Notes under the pieces: model-generated
Database searches by the model: none
What the model was told of the DNA's origin: nothing
Seen by the model: the letters and a program-made list of their open reading frames with translations, nothing else
Translations under genes and position numbers: made by a program
Part shown: positions 22,966 through 33,808 of the stretch, one piece after another
How the letters are laid out: each line of letters starts with the position of its first letter
Numbering within the stretch: position 1 is the first letter of the stretch
Source of the DNA: Glaciimonas sp. PCH181
GTDB taxonomy: Bacteria > Pseudomonadota > Gammaproteobacteria > Burkholderiales > Burkholderiaceae_D
Assembly (NCBI RefSeq): GCF_003056055.1
Contig: NZ_PYFP01000001.1
Coordinates: 1,302,001-1,366,000 of the forward strand
Length of the DNA stretch: 64,000 bases
Direction: 5' to 3'

Positions 22966-23817
22966 ATGACAACATCCCGCGAGGACGAATCACACAACGA
23001 ACAACAACGCGCCCCGCATTGGACCATAGCTGATCTGGCATTTTCGACTATCGACATTGAAAAAACCCGATCCGATGAAAATCTATTTTATCTGGCAGCA
23101 TGTGCATCGTTCGTTGAAAGCGGCTCAGATTTATACACGCAAAATCTGATTGCCTATTACGGGGATGACCCGGAAATTGCCGATTGGCTCACACACCACT
23201 GGGAAGTGGAAGAGTTGCAACACGGCAATGCATTACAAGCCTATATCGCGCACGTATGGCCAGAGTTCAACTGGACGCTGGCCTATAACGACTTTCTGGA
23301 GGAGTATTCCAAGTATTGCAAGGTTGAGCTCCTGGAGCCAAGTAAAGCGCTCGAAATGGTCGCCCGCTGCGTTGTCGAAACCGGCACCGCGACTTTCTAT
23401 CAGGCGCTAGCCCGCAGCACCGACGAACCCGTCATGCGCGACCTTGCCAGCCGCATCGCCAATGACGAAGTCAATCATTACAAACACTTCTTCCGCTATT
23501 TCCGTCGTCTACGCCAAAAAGAAGGTCTCAGCCGTCGCCATATTTTCGGCGCACTGAGTCGTCGCACGCTGGAAATGAAAACCGAAGACACCGCCTGCGC
23601 TTTACGCCACGTCCTCAAATTTCGCTCCCCCGAACTAGCAGACGATCCGGTGCGAATAAAAGAAATCAGCACGATGATGAACGCCACCGTGCGCACCAAT
23701 TTACGCGCCGATATGACGATCAAAATGATGATGCGCCCACTCGATTTACCGCCAGTGATTCAGACCATCGTGGCTTATCCGGTGACACAAATAATGAACC
23801 GCGTATTTTTACGCTGA
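22966..23817 (+). CDS. Ferritin-like diiron-fold protein
   Basis: 283-residue all-helical protein. A canonical diiron ligand set is visible: Glu51, Glu83-x-x-His86 (EELQH), Glu138 (VETGT) and Glu168-x-x-His171 (DEVNH). This matches the ferritin-like / acyl-ACP-desaturase-like superfamily, whose members bind two irons and activate oxygen or store iron; the substrate here is unknown. The C-terminal 100 residues (TLEMKTEDTA onward) form an additional helical region. The start at ATG 22966 has GGAGAG upstream. It has no signal peptide and is divergent from the 83-residue hypothetical gene. Confidence 0.8.
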   Translation: MTTSREDESHNEQQRAPHWTIADLAFSTIDIEKTRSDENLFYLAACASFVESGSDLYTQNLIAYYGDDPEIADWLTHHWEVEELQHGNALQAYIAHVWPEFNWTLAYNDFLEEYSKYCKVELLEPSKALEMVARCVVETGTATFYQALARSTDEPVMRDLASRIANDEVNHYKHFFRYFRRLRQKEGLSRRHIFGALSRRTLEMKTEDTACALRHVLKFRSPELADDPVRIKEISTMMNATVRTNLRADMTIKMMMRPLDLPPVIQTIVAYPVTQIMNRVFLR

Positions 23818-23916
23818 AACTAACTGATTAATAGACGCCGCCCAGCGTCTATTTTGTATTCCGTCACCACCTCTCACCAATTCGGCTACCCTCCGCATAA
23901 TCCCGCCCCAGAATAT

Positions 23917-23947
23917 GCGCGTTTGCACTAGACCAGTGCAAACGCGC
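23917..23947 (+). promoter_or_regulatory. NtrC-type enhancer palindrome upstream of urtA
   Basis: Perfect 13-bp arms GCGCGTTTGCACT (23917-23929) and AGTGCAAACGCGC (23935-23947) with 5-nt spacer. The core TGCACT-N5-AGTGCA fits the NtrC recognition pattern TGCACY-N5-RGTGCA. The centre lies about 168 bp upstream of the transcription start predicted from the -24/-12 promoter at 24074, a normal enhancer distance. Confidence 0.7.
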
Positions 23948-24073
23948 GTCTAAAGATGCCCGGACGCACTGAAAACAAGCGCCAGCAACTCACCAACTTC
24001 CCAAAAGCATCAAGTAGCAATAAAACAAGCCAAAATCCCTCGGTAAAGCGTGATTAAACGCCCCAAAATCGAC

Positions 24074-24089
24074 TGGCACGCATCCTGCT
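24074..24089 (+). promoter_or_regulatory. Sigma-54 (-24/-12) promoter of the urt-ure block
   Basis: TGGCACGCATCCTGCT matches the consensus TGGCACG-N4-TTGCW with one substitution and correct GG-to-GC spacing. The predicted start is near 24100, leaving an untranslated leader of about 73 nt before urtA. Confidence 0.75.
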
Positions 24090-24172
24090 AAAGCCTAGCT
24101 GTGGTTAATCAAAATAGTCGTAGAAATCTCACGCGGTCTTTATTCATGCATACCATTCAGGGGGATTCACAC

Positions 24173-25426
24173 ATGTCACGTCGCACCGTTTTGAAAGCTA
24201 CCGCGCTAGGCGCATTTGCACTTGCCGCCGCAGCCTGGCTCCCAGCAGCCTTTGCCGCCGACACCATCAAGGTCGGGATTCTGCACTCGCTATCCGGCAC
24301 CATGGCCATCTCTGAAACATCATTAAAAGACGTCGCTTTGATGACCATTGCAGAAATCAATGCACATGGCGGCGTTCTGGGTAAACAACTCGAGCCAGTC
24401 GTCGTTGACCCAGCCTCCAACTGGCCGTTGTTCGCCGAAAAAGCACGTCAATTAATCTCGCAAGACAAGGTTGCCGTTGTATTCGGTTGCTGGACTTCGG
24501 TCTCGCGTAAATCAGTTTTGCCAGTATTCAAAGAAACCAACAGCCTGCTGTTCTATCCAGTGCAATACGAAGGTGAAGAACTGGAAAAAAATGTCTTCTA
24601 CACCGGCGCAGCACCAAATCAGCAAGCGATTCCGGCAGTTGAGTATCTGATATCAAAAGAAGGCGGCAGCGCCAAACGTTTTGTGTTGCTGGGAACCGAC
24701 TACGTTTATCCACGCACAACCAACAAAATCCTGCGCGCCTTCTTGCATAGCAAGGGCGTAAAAGATAGCGATATCGACGAAGTTTACACACCGTTTGGTC
24801 ATTCCGACTATCAAACCATCGTTGCCAATATCAAGAAGTTTTCAGCAGGCGGCAAAACGGCTGTGATCTCGACCATCAATGGCGATTCAAACGTCCCGTT
24901 CTACAAAGAATTGGGCAACGCCGGACTGAAAGCGACTGACGTTCCAGTCGTCGCCTTCTCTGTCGGCGAAGAAGAGCTGCGCGGCGTTGATGCAAAACCG
25001 TTGGTTGGTCATCTGGCAGCTTGGAACTACTTTGAATCGGTCAAAAATCCGACTAACACAGCCTTCATCAAAAAGTGGAAAGCCTACGCAGTTGCTAACA
25101 AATTACCAAACGCCAACACAGTCGTAACCAACGATCCGATGGAAGCGACGTATGTCGGCATCTACATGTGGAAGCAAGCAGTAGAAAAAGCTAAGTCGAC
25201 CGATACCGACAAAGTCATTGCTGCGATGGCAGGTCAAAAATTCAAAGCGCCTTCAGGCTACGAATTGGAAATGGATGCGACTAACCACCATTTGCACAAA
25301 CCAGTAATGATTGCCGAAATCAAGGCTGATGGTCAGTTCAACGTCGTCAACAAGACTAAGACGACCATCCGTGCGCAACCGTGGAGCCCGTACATCGTCG
25401 GTAACGAAAGCAAGCAAAAGCTGTAA
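24173..25426 (+). CDS. urtA: Urea ABC transporter, substrate-binding protein
   Basis: Periplasmic urea-binding protein of the high-affinity Urt importer. The 417 residues start at ATG 24173 with AGGGGGA upstream. The N-terminus SRRTVLKATALGAFALAAA is a twin-arginine-like signal peptide ending near AFA|AD. The mature protein is a two-lobe Leu/Ile/Val-type periplasmic-binding fold (VGILHSLSGTMAISE, then FGCWTSVSRKSVLPV). UrtA identity follows from the adjacent urtBCDE and urease genes. A sigma-54 promoter and NtrC site lie upstream, indicating nitrogen-limitation control. Confidence 0.95.
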   Translation: MSRRTVLKATALGAFALAAAAWLPAAFAADTIKVGILHSLSGTMAISETSLKDVALMTIAEINAHGGVLGKQLEPVVVDPASNWPLFAEKARQLISQDKVAVVFGCWTSVSRKSVLPVFKETNSLLFYPVQYEGEELEKNVFYTGAAPNQQAIPAVEYLISKEGGSAKRFVLLGTDYVYPRTTNKILRAFLHSKGVKDSDIDEVYTPFGHSDYQTIVANIKKFSAGGKTAVISTINGDSNVPFYKELGNAGLKATDVPVVAFSVGEEELRGVDAKPLVGHLAAWNYFESVKNPTNTAFIKKWKAYAVANKLPNANTVVTNDPMEATYVGIYMWKQAVEKAKSTDTDKVIAAMAGQKFKAPSGYELEMDATNHHLHKPVMIAEIKADGQFNVVNKTKTTIRAQPWSPYIVGNESKQKL

Positions 25427-25481
25427 GCAATGACCGCAAAAAGGCGTGAATAGTCATTAGTAGTAAGCAATAAATTGGCAA

Positions 25482-25509
25482 GCTGGCCGGTTGATCTCAT
25501 CCGGCCAGC
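25482..25509 (+). repeat. Intercistronic hairpin between urtA and urtB
   Basis: Perfect 9-bp stem GCTGGCCGG (25482-25490) / CCGGCCAGC (25501-25509), loop TTGATCTCAT. No T-run follows, so it is more likely an mRNA-stabilising or attenuating structure that keeps urtA mRNA above urtB than a full terminator. Confidence 0.55.
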
Positions 25510-25540
25510 GCGTCTTAATCAGGCGCGTCGTACCGCACCA

Positions 25541-27178
25541 ATGAAGAAATCCATGACCTCTCTCTCCAAAATATTCGGCATTGTGCTGGTTGCTGGCCTG
25601 TCTTTCCAAGCCATCAACGCCACCGCAGCGATCGACACCGCGCTGCTCGCCCCGCTAGCCTCCGAAGATGCCGATGCGCGTATCGCCGCCGTGAATAAAA
25701 TTGCAGCGCTAGCCAACCCCGATGCCACCAAAATTCTCAACGCGCTCAATACCGATGCGCTGTACGCCAGACCCAATGGCGAGATTCTGATCGTTGACGA
25801 CAGCAAGACCGATAACCCAGCCTTCTACCCTGCAACCGATAAGTCAGGTCCCACGCCGGATGACGCCGAAGGTATCAGCGTCAATAACCGTTTGCGCGGC
25901 GTTGTAGAAGGCGCGCTCTCCGGCCTGAAACTATTTTCTGTCGACCGCAAACAACGCATGGACGCCGCCACCGCGTTACTCAAGACCGCTGATCCGGGCC
26001 AAATTCCGCTGATCAACAAGGCGCTGCAAAAAGAAAACGACCCTGATATTCAGGCGACGCTGCAACAGGTTATCGCCACCGCCAATCTCCACGCGACCGA
26101 TCCGGCCTTGCGCAAAGCCGCCATCAAGACGCTGGCAACCAGCACCAACGCCAACATCAAACCGGCCTTGCAAAACTTGCTGGAAAAGAATCCCGACGGC
26201 AGTTTCATCGAGCCAGACGCCGCGATCCGAATCGAAGTCGTGCGGACTCTGGGCGCATTGAATCGCCAGCTAGCCACCACCGAATTCATCGGAAAAGTGT
26301 TTTACGGCATCTCGCTCGGCAGCGTTTTATTGCTGGCTGCACTGGGACTGGCGATCACCTTTGGGCTGATGGGCATCATCAATATGGCGCACGGCGAAAT
26401 GCTGATGATTGGCGCTTACACTACTTACGTTTGCCAATTATTGTTCCGCAAATTTCTACCGGGCGCGTTGGATGCCTATCTCATCGTCGCGTTGCCCGCC
26501 GCATTCATCGTCACCGCAGCAGTCGGGATCGCAATCGAACGCGCCATTCTGCGCTGGTTATACGGACGGCCACTAGAAACCTTGTTGTGCACTTGGGGTA
26601 TCAGCCTGATGTTGATGCAAGCCGTGCGTTCGATTTTCGGTGCGCAAAATGTCGAAGTCGCTAACCCTTCATGGATGTCTGGCGGTGTCACAGTACTCGG
26701 CTCACTCGTACTTTCCTATAACCGCATCGTGATTATTTTCTTCGCCATTTTTGTCGTCGCTGCGGTCTGGCTAATCCTGAACAAAACCCGACTCGGCTTG
26801 TTTGTCCGCGCCGTGATGCAGAACCGCCGCATGGCCGCCTGCGTCGGTGTCGCCACTGACAAGATCGACATGATGACCTTTGGCCTCGGCTGCGGTATTG
26901 CAGGCTTGGGCGGCGTCGCGCTATCCCAGCTCGGCAACGTCGGTCCTGATCTGGGCCAAGGCTATATCGTCGATTCGTTCATGGTAGTTGTGCTGGGCGG
27001 CGTCGGGCAGTTGGCTGGCACCGTGATCGCAGCACTCGGTCTGGGCGAAGTGAATAAGTTTCTGGAACCGGTGGCTGGCGCAGTATTAGCCAAAATCGCG
27101 ATTCTGGTATTCATTATCGTCTTCATTCAAAAACGTCCGCAGGGCTTGTTTGCACTGAAAGGCAGAAGCGTCGAATGA
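25541..27178 (+). CDS. urtB: Urea ABC transporter permease UrtB
   Basis: Membrane subunit of the urea importer, 545 residues from ATG 25541 (an ATG at 25553 is also possible; SD weak). It has a signal-peptide-like segment (about residues 7-28), then a periplasmic extension of about 230 residues with helical repeats, then an LIV-type permease core with about eight membrane segments (from VFYGISLGSVLLLAALGLAI onward). The long N-terminal extension is a known trait of UrtB. It overlaps urtC by 4 nt. Confidence 0.95.
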   Translation: MKKSMTSLSKIFGIVLVAGLSFQAINATAAIDTALLAPLASEDADARIAAVNKIAALANPDATKILNALNTDALYARPNGEILIVDDSKTDNPAFYPATDKSGPTPDDAEGISVNNRLRGVVEGALSGLKLFSVDRKQRMDAATALLKTADPGQIPLINKALQKENDPDIQATLQQVIATANLHATDPALRKAAIKTLATSTNANIKPALQNLLEKNPDGSFIEPDAAIRIEVVRTLGALNRQLATTEFIGKVFYGISLGSVLLLAALGLAITFGLMGIINMAHGEMLMIGAYTTYVCQLLFRKFLPGALDAYLIVALPAAFIVTAAVGIAIERAILRWLYGRPLETLLCTWGISLMLMQAVRSIFGAQNVEVANPSWMSGGVTVLGSLVLSYNRIVIIFFAIFVVAAVWLILNKTRLGLFVRAVMQNRRMAACVGVATDKIDMMTFGLGCGIAGLGGVALSQLGNVGPDLGQGYIVDSFMVVVLGGVGQLAGTVIAALGLGEVNKFLEPVAGAVLAKIAILVFIIVFIQKRPQGLFALKGRSVE

Positions 27179-28356
27179 AAACCTCATCTATACAAGTGCC
27201 TTTGGCGTCAGATGCAACCGCCATATCCCTAGGCCGCACAATGCCAGCCAAGCCAGCGCTATTCTCACGTCCAGCGTGGATCGGGATTGTTCTGTGCGGC
27301 ATCGTTTTATGCCTGCTGCCAATACTCAATTTGAGTTTTCCGGATGGACATGCGCTGCATATTTCCAGCTATACCGTAGCGCTGATCGCCAAATTCATGT
27401 GCTACGCGATGGCAGCGATGGCGCTTGATCTGGTGTGGGGTTACGCAGGGATTTTATCGCTCGGACACGGCGTATTTTTCGCGCTCGGCGGCTATGCGCA
27501 TGGCATGTATCTGATGCGCGCAATTGGTCGCGATGGCGTGTATCAAAGCAATTTGCCTGACTTCATGGTTTTCCTCGATTGGAAAACGTATCCGTGGTTC
27601 TGGTCGCTGACCGATAATTTCTGGTATTGCATGGCGCTGGTGGTATTGGTGCCCGGCGTGCTGGCATTCGTCTTCGGGTTTTTTGCATTCCGTTCGCGGA
27701 TCAAGGGCGTGTATTTTTCGATCATTACCCAAGCGATGACCTTTGCGTTCATGTTGCTGTTTTTCCGCAATAATACTGGCTTCGGCGGCAACAACGGCTT
27801 CACCGACTTCAAACGAATTCTGGGCTATTCGATCACAGCGCCGACTACCAAAGCCGCACTGTATCTGATGACGTTTCTGTTTTTATTTGGGACGTTATTG
27901 CTGTGCCGCTGGATCGTCAATTCACGCCTTGGCCGCGTACTGCAAGCGGTGCGTGATTCAGAATCGCGCCTGATGTTTATCGGCTACAACCCGTTGTGGT
28001 TCAAGCTGTTTGTCTGGACCTTATCAGCAGTCCTGTGCGGCATCGCCGGGGCCTTGTATGTGCCGCAAGTCGGGATTATCAACCCGTCCGAAATGTCGCC
28101 CGCCAATTCAATTGAAATGGTGATCTGGGCAGCAGTCGGCGGGCGTGGCACGTTGATCGGTCCTATCGTCGGCGCGTTCACGGTGAACGGCCTGAAAAGC
28201 TGGCTGACCGGTGCATTCCCCGAACTATGGCTGTATGCGTTAGGGCTGATCTTTATTTGTGTGACATTGTTCATGCCGCAAGGAATCGTTGGCGTCGCTA
28301 GCAAACTGAAGCAAAAATTCAGCACAAAATCCAGCACCAACCAGGAGTCCGTATGA
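27175..28356 (+). CDS. urtC: Urea ABC transporter permease UrtC
   Basis: Second permease of the urea importer, an LIV-M-type membrane protein of 393 residues. Many hydrophobic helices are visible from residue 38 on, with GYAGILSLGHGVFFALGGYA typical of the family, and the cytoplasmic docking region near residues 260-275 (VRDSESRLMFIGYNP). The ATG overlaps the urtB stop by 4 nt (ATGA), and the gene overlaps urtD by 4 nt. Confidence 0.95.
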   Translation: MKTSSIQVPLASDATAISLGRTMPAKPALFSRPAWIGIVLCGIVLCLLPILNLSFPDGHALHISSYTVALIAKFMCYAMAAMALDLVWGYAGILSLGHGVFFALGGYAHGMYLMRAIGRDGVYQSNLPDFMVFLDWKTYPWFWSLTDNFWYCMALVVLVPGVLAFVFGFFAFRSRIKGVYFSIITQAMTFAFMLLFFRNNTGFGGNNGFTDFKRILGYSITAPTTKAALYLMTFLFLFGTLLLCRWIVNSRLGRVLQAVRDSESRLMFIGYNPLWFKLFVWTLSAVLCGIAGALYVPQVGIINPSEMSPANSIEMVIWAAVGGRGTLIGPIVGAFTVNGLKSWLTGAFPELWLYALGLIFICVTLFMPQGIVGVASKLKQKFSTKSSTNQESV

Positions 28357-29207
28357 GCGAGCTCTATAACCCGCATCAACCGTCCAGCATCGTCGACAAC
28401 GGTCAGCATGCGGACCACGGCACATCCTACGCCCGCCTGAAATCGGACGGCGTGGATACTACCCACGGCGCGATTCTGTATCTGGAAAATATTACCGTTT
28501 CGTTCGATGGCTTCAAGGCGCTGAATAATCTGAATCTGGATATTTCAGTCGGTGAACTACGCTGCATCATCGGACCAAATGGCGCTGGCAAAACGACCAT
28601 GATGGATGTGATTACCGGCAAAACCCGCCCGACATCCGGCACCGCATTTTTTGGCCAGACCATCGACCTGACCCAGCTGACCGAATATCACATCGCCCAC
28701 GCTGGTATCGGCCGCAAATTTCAACGACCTACCGTGTTCGAACAGCACACGGTCTTTGAAAATCTGGAACTGGCGATGAAAATGGATAAACGCGTCCGTA
28801 TCACGCTATTCGCCCGGTTATCTTCGGAACAGCTCGGCAAGATTGACGAAATTTTGAAACTGATCCGGCTAAACGGTCAGGAAAACCGACTTGCAGGCTT
28901 GCTCTCCCACGGCCAGAAACAATGGCTGGAAATCGGCATGCTGCTGATGCAAGAACCGCAATTGCTGTTGCTAGATGAGCCGGTGGCCGGCATGTCTGAC
29001 GCAGAAACTGCACGCACCGCCGAATTACTCAACGAATTACGCGGCAAACATTCCATCGTCGTGGTGGAGCATGACATGGGCTTCGTCACCGAAATCGCGC
29101 AGCAAGGCAAAGTCACGGTACTGCACGAAGGATCTGTACTGGCCGAAGGAAAAATGTCCGAAGTACAAGCCGACGAGCGCGTCATCGAAGTCTATTTAGG
29201 CCGCTGA
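28353..29207 (+). CDS. urtD: Urea ABC transporter ATPase UrtD
   Basis: LivG-type ATPase of the urea importer, 284 residues. Walker A is GPNGAGKTT (about residues 73-81) and Walker B LLLLDEPVAGMSD (about 206-218). The signature is LSHGQKQWLEIG rather than LSGGQ, a variation seen in UrtD. The N-terminal 45 residues are a poorly conserved extension. It overlaps urtC by 4 nt and is followed by urtE after 10 nt. Confidence 0.95.
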   Translation: MSELYNPHQPSSIVDNGQHADHGTSYARLKSDGVDTTHGAILYLENITVSFDGFKALNNLNLDISVGELRCIIGPNGAGKTTMMDVITGKTRPTSGTAFFGQTIDLTQLTEYHIAHAGIGRKFQRPTVFEQHTVFENLELAMKMDKRVRITLFARLSSEQLGKIDEILKLIRLNGQENRLAGLLSHGQKQWLEIGMLLMQEPQLLLLDEPVAGMSDAETARTAELLNELRGKHSIVVVEHDMGFVTEIAQQGKVTVLHEGSVLAEGKMSEVQADERVIEVYLGR

Positions 29208-29217
29208 AAGAATAAAA

Positions 29218-29916
29218 ATGTTAAACGTCGACCACCTGAACCAATATTACGGCTCCTCGCACACGTTGCGCGGCGTATCGCTGTCAGTCGAAAAAGGCAA
29301 GTGCCTGAGCCTGCTCGGGCGCAACGGCGTCGGCAAAACTACCCTATTAAAATGTCTGATGGGCGTATTACCCTCCGCGACCGGCAAAGTCACGCTGGAA
29401 GGCCGCGACATCACGCGCTTAAAGCCGCACCAACGCGCCGCTTTAGGCATCGCCTATGTACCGCAAGGACGCGAAATTTTTGCTCGCCTGACAGTAGAAG
29501 AAAACCTGTTAATGGGCATGGCAACCAAATCCGGCAAGAAGGCATCGCTGATTAAAGGTGAAGTCTACGAACTTTTCCCAGTCCTCAAAGAAATGCTGCA
29601 ACGCCGTGGTGGTGATCTGTCCGGCGGTCAGCAACAGCAACTTGCCATCGCCCGTGCCCTGCTGGCGGAACCGAAACTGATCATTCTGGATGAGCCGACC
29701 GAAGGTATACAACCGTCGATCATCAAAGATATTGGCCGCGTAATTCGACTGTTGCGTGAACGTGGCGACATCGGGATTCTGCTATGCGAACAATATTTTG
29801 ATTTTGCGCGCGAACTAGCCGACAATTTTATTGTGCTGTCACGCGGCGAAGTTGTGGCAGCGGGGACGCAAGCGCAAATGGATGATGCGAGCGTGAAACG
29901 GCACTTGGCAGTATAG
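29218..29916 (+). CDS. urtE: Urea ABC transporter ATPase UrtE
   Basis: LivF-type ATPase of the urea importer, 232 residues. Walker A GRNGVGKTT (about residues 37-45), signature LSGGQQQQLAIARALL and Walker B LIILDEPTEGIQPS are intact. Together with UrtD it forms the ATPase dimer under UrtBC. It is followed after 8 nt by ureD, so transport and urease are in one transcription unit. Confidence 0.96.
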   Translation: MLNVDHLNQYYGSSHTLRGVSLSVEKGKCLSLLGRNGVGKTTLLKCLMGVLPSATGKVTLEGRDITRLKPHQRAALGIAYVPQGREIFARLTVEENLLMGMATKSGKKASLIKGEVYELFPVLKEMLQRRGGDLSGGQQQQLAIARALLAEPKLIILDEPTEGIQPSIIKDIGRVIRLLRERGDIGILLCEQYFDFARELADNFIVLSRGEVVAAGTQAQMDDASVKRHLAV

Positions 29917-29924
29917 TCTCGCAG

Positions 29925-30863
29925 ATGACATTTGTTGACGCTCCCACCCTCACGTTATCGACCCAAAATGGGGGCGCAGCTGTCCCTGTTTTGCCAGAAA
30001 AAAATCTCCACATCACGCCACAAGCAAGCTCGCCCGGACCCTGGCAGGCACGATTGACATTAGGCTTTGCCAACGACCAAGGCACGACGCGATTGATAGA
30101 ACGCAGTCATTTTGGCCCGTTACGGGTACAAAAACCGCTTTACCCCGAACACCCTGCCGTCTGCCACGCCATCATCATCCATCCTCCCGGTGGTGTAGTA
30201 GGCGGCGATCAGTTGACCATTGACGCCAACATCGGCAACGCAGCGCACGCATTGATTACTACCCCCGGCGCGGCGAAATGGTACAAAAGCAACGGCAAAC
30301 TATCGCAGCAACACGTGCGGTTATCGGTCGCCGAAAACGCCACACTAGAATGGCTGCCGCAAGAAACCATTTTCTTTAATCACGCCGCTGTCAAACTCGA
30401 TCATCAGGTCACGCTGGCAACTGACGCCCAATACATTGGCGGTGAAATCCTCTGCTTCGGCCGGACAGCTTCCGGCGAGTCATTCGACGCCGGAAAAATT
30501 TCCCAATGCACCAGCATCCGCCGTGGCGGCAAGCTGCTCTGGTTTGAGCAAGGCGCGCTCAGCGGCGGCACCGTCCCGATGCATAGCCCGTTGGGGCTGG
30601 CGGGCTACACCGTTTGCGCAACCCTGATAGCCGTCGGCAAAGTGCTGCCCGCCACGGTCATCAATAATCTGCGTGAGACTAGCAATGCTCTGGTAGACGG
30701 TCATGCCAAAATTGGCACAACACAAATAAAATCGGTGCTGGTAATGCGTTTTCTGGGACACTCCAGCGAACTTGCCAGACAATGGATGACACAAGCGTGG
30801 CAGCAAATCCGGCCAGAATTATTAGGCCGTGCAGCCGTAATCCCACGCATCTGGAATACCTGA
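29925..30863 (+). CDS. ureD: Urease accessory protein UreD
   Basis: Nickel-insertion scaffold that binds the urease apoprotein and recruits UreF and UreG. 312 residues. Family features are FGPLRVQKPLYPE, HPPGGVVGGDQL, and TTPGAAKWYKS (about residues 63-75, 82-95, 107-118). It begins the ureDABCEFG series 8 nt after urtE. Confidence 0.95.
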   Translation: MTFVDAPTLTLSTQNGGAAVPVLPEKNLHITPQASSPGPWQARLTLGFANDQGTTRLIERSHFGPLRVQKPLYPEHPAVCHAIIIHPPGGVVGGDQLTIDANIGNAAHALITTPGAAKWYKSNGKLSQQHVRLSVAENATLEWLPQETIFFNHAAVKLDHQVTLATDAQYIGGEILCFGRTASGESFDAGKISQCTSIRRGGKLLWFEQGALSGGTVPMHSPLGLAGYTVCATLIAVGKVLPATVINNLRETSNALVDGHAKIGTTQIKSVLVMRFLGHSSELARQWMTQAWQQIRPELLGRAAVIPRIWNT

Positions 30864-30892
30864 ATAAACAAGACACATAAAGAGAGAAGCGA

Positions 30893-31195
30893 ATGGAACT
30901 CACCCCAAGAGAAAAAGACAAGCTGCTGATTTTTACCGCTGCGTTGCTGGCAGAACGACGTCAGGCGCGTGGCCTGAAATTGAATTATCCCGAAGCCATC
31001 GCGCTGATTACCGCCGCGATCATGGAAGGCGCCAGGGATGGTAAAACTGTCGCCGAGCTAATGTCTTACGGCACCAAAATCCTCAGCCGCGCTGACGTCA
31101 TGGAAGGGATTGCCGAGATGATTCACGATATTCAGGTAGAGGCCACCTTCCCCGACGGCACCAAGTTGGTGACCGTGCATCACCCGATTCCTTAA
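30893..31195 (+). CDS. ureA: Urease gamma subunit
   Basis: Structural gamma subunit of urease, 100 residues, with the conserved start [20 protein letters not shown] and the end [11 protein letters not shown]. It follows an AGAGAG ribosome binding site. The trimeric enzyme is assembled with UreB and UreC in the cytoplasm. Confidence 0.98.
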   Translation: MELTPREKDKLLIFTAALLAERRQARGLKLNYPEAIALITAAIMEGARDGKTVAELMSYGTKILSRADVMEGIAEMIHDIQVEATFPDGTKLVTVHHPIP

Positions 31196-31211
31196 TCGAT
31201 TGGAAATGACC

Positions 31212-31561
31212 ATGATTCCCGGCGAAATGCTGATAGAAGCAGGCGACATCGAACTCAATGTCGGCCGCAGAACCACCACGATTTTAGTCGCCAACAGCGG
31301 TGATCGACCGATTCAGATCGGCTCGCATTATCACTTTTACGAAACCAATCCTGCTTTGTTATTCGTACGCGAAGACGCCTATGGAATGCGACTGAATATC
31401 GCCGCTGGTACAGCTGTGCGGTTTGAGCCAGGTCAGCAACGTACGGTGGAGTTGGTCGAGTTAGGCGGTGAACGTAAAGTCTATGGCTTCAATGGCAAAG
31501 TAATGGGCCCGCTGCTGGAAAAAGTCACACCAGAACAAGCGCCTACAGAAAAGGAAGCGAC

Positions 31562-31565
<4 letters not shown>
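31212..31565 (+). CDS. ureB: Urease beta subunit
   Basis: Structural beta subunit, 117 residues, starting MIPGEM as in homologues. A longer reading from TTG 31200 or ATG 31206 is possible but leaves no room for a ribosome binding site. The motifs [12 protein letters not shown] and [10 protein letters not shown] are typical. The stop overlaps the ureC start by 4 nt. Confidence 0.97.
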
Positions 31566-33262
<1,697 letters not shown>

Positions 33263-33273
33263 TTCGATCCTCC

Positions 33274-33795
33274 ATGCTGACACTGAACACAAAAATCGAC
33301 CATGCCGCGCAGATTGACGGCGAACTGGTATTGCCCTACGACCAGCGCGAAAAAAGTCGTCTGCGCGCAACGCTTACCTCCGGTCAGGACGTCGGCGTAT
33401 TTACGGTACGCGGAACCGTCCTGCGCCACGGCGATCTGATCACCGGCCAGGATGACGATGGCAAACAAGCGGTGATCAAAATTATCGCCGCCGACGAAGC
33501 CACTTATCTGGTCGAATGCGCGACACCCTTTGCATTGCTACGTTGCGCCTTCCATCTCGGCAATCGCCACACGCAAGCACAAGTCGGCGATGGTTTTTTA
33601 CGTATACGCAAAGATGTCGTATTACGCGAAATGCTGGAAGGTTTGGGCGCGACCGTCACTGAACAATTAGCGGCCTTTGAGCCAGAATCAGGGGCCTATG
33701 GCGGCGGTCATCACCATCACGATGGCTTGCTTGCGCCCGTGCCATTGCGCCAAAAAATACATCGGCCCAGCGACAAACCCGAGCCATCAATCTAA
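33274..33795 (+). CDS. ureE: Urease nickel metallochaperone UreE
   Basis: Nickel-delivery chaperone, 173 residues from ATG 33274. The longer reading from a TTG at 33259 overlaps ureC and is not preferred. It has an N-terminal peptide-binding domain and a C-terminal metal-binding domain (FHLGNRHTQAQVG). A short His cluster (GGHHHHDG near residues 144-151) likely binds extra nickel; it is shorter than the long His tails of some UreE proteins. Confidence 0.95.
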   Translation: MLTLNTKIDHAAQIDGELVLPYDQREKSRLRATLTSGQDVGVFTVRGTVLRHGDLITGQDDDGKQAVIKIIAADEATYLVECATPFALLRCAFHLGNRHTQAQVGDGFLRIRKDVVLREMLEGLGATVTEQLAAFEPESGAYGGGHHHHDGLLAPVPLRQKIHRPSDKPEPSI

Positions 33796-33808
33796 GCCAC
33801 ATACGCCA

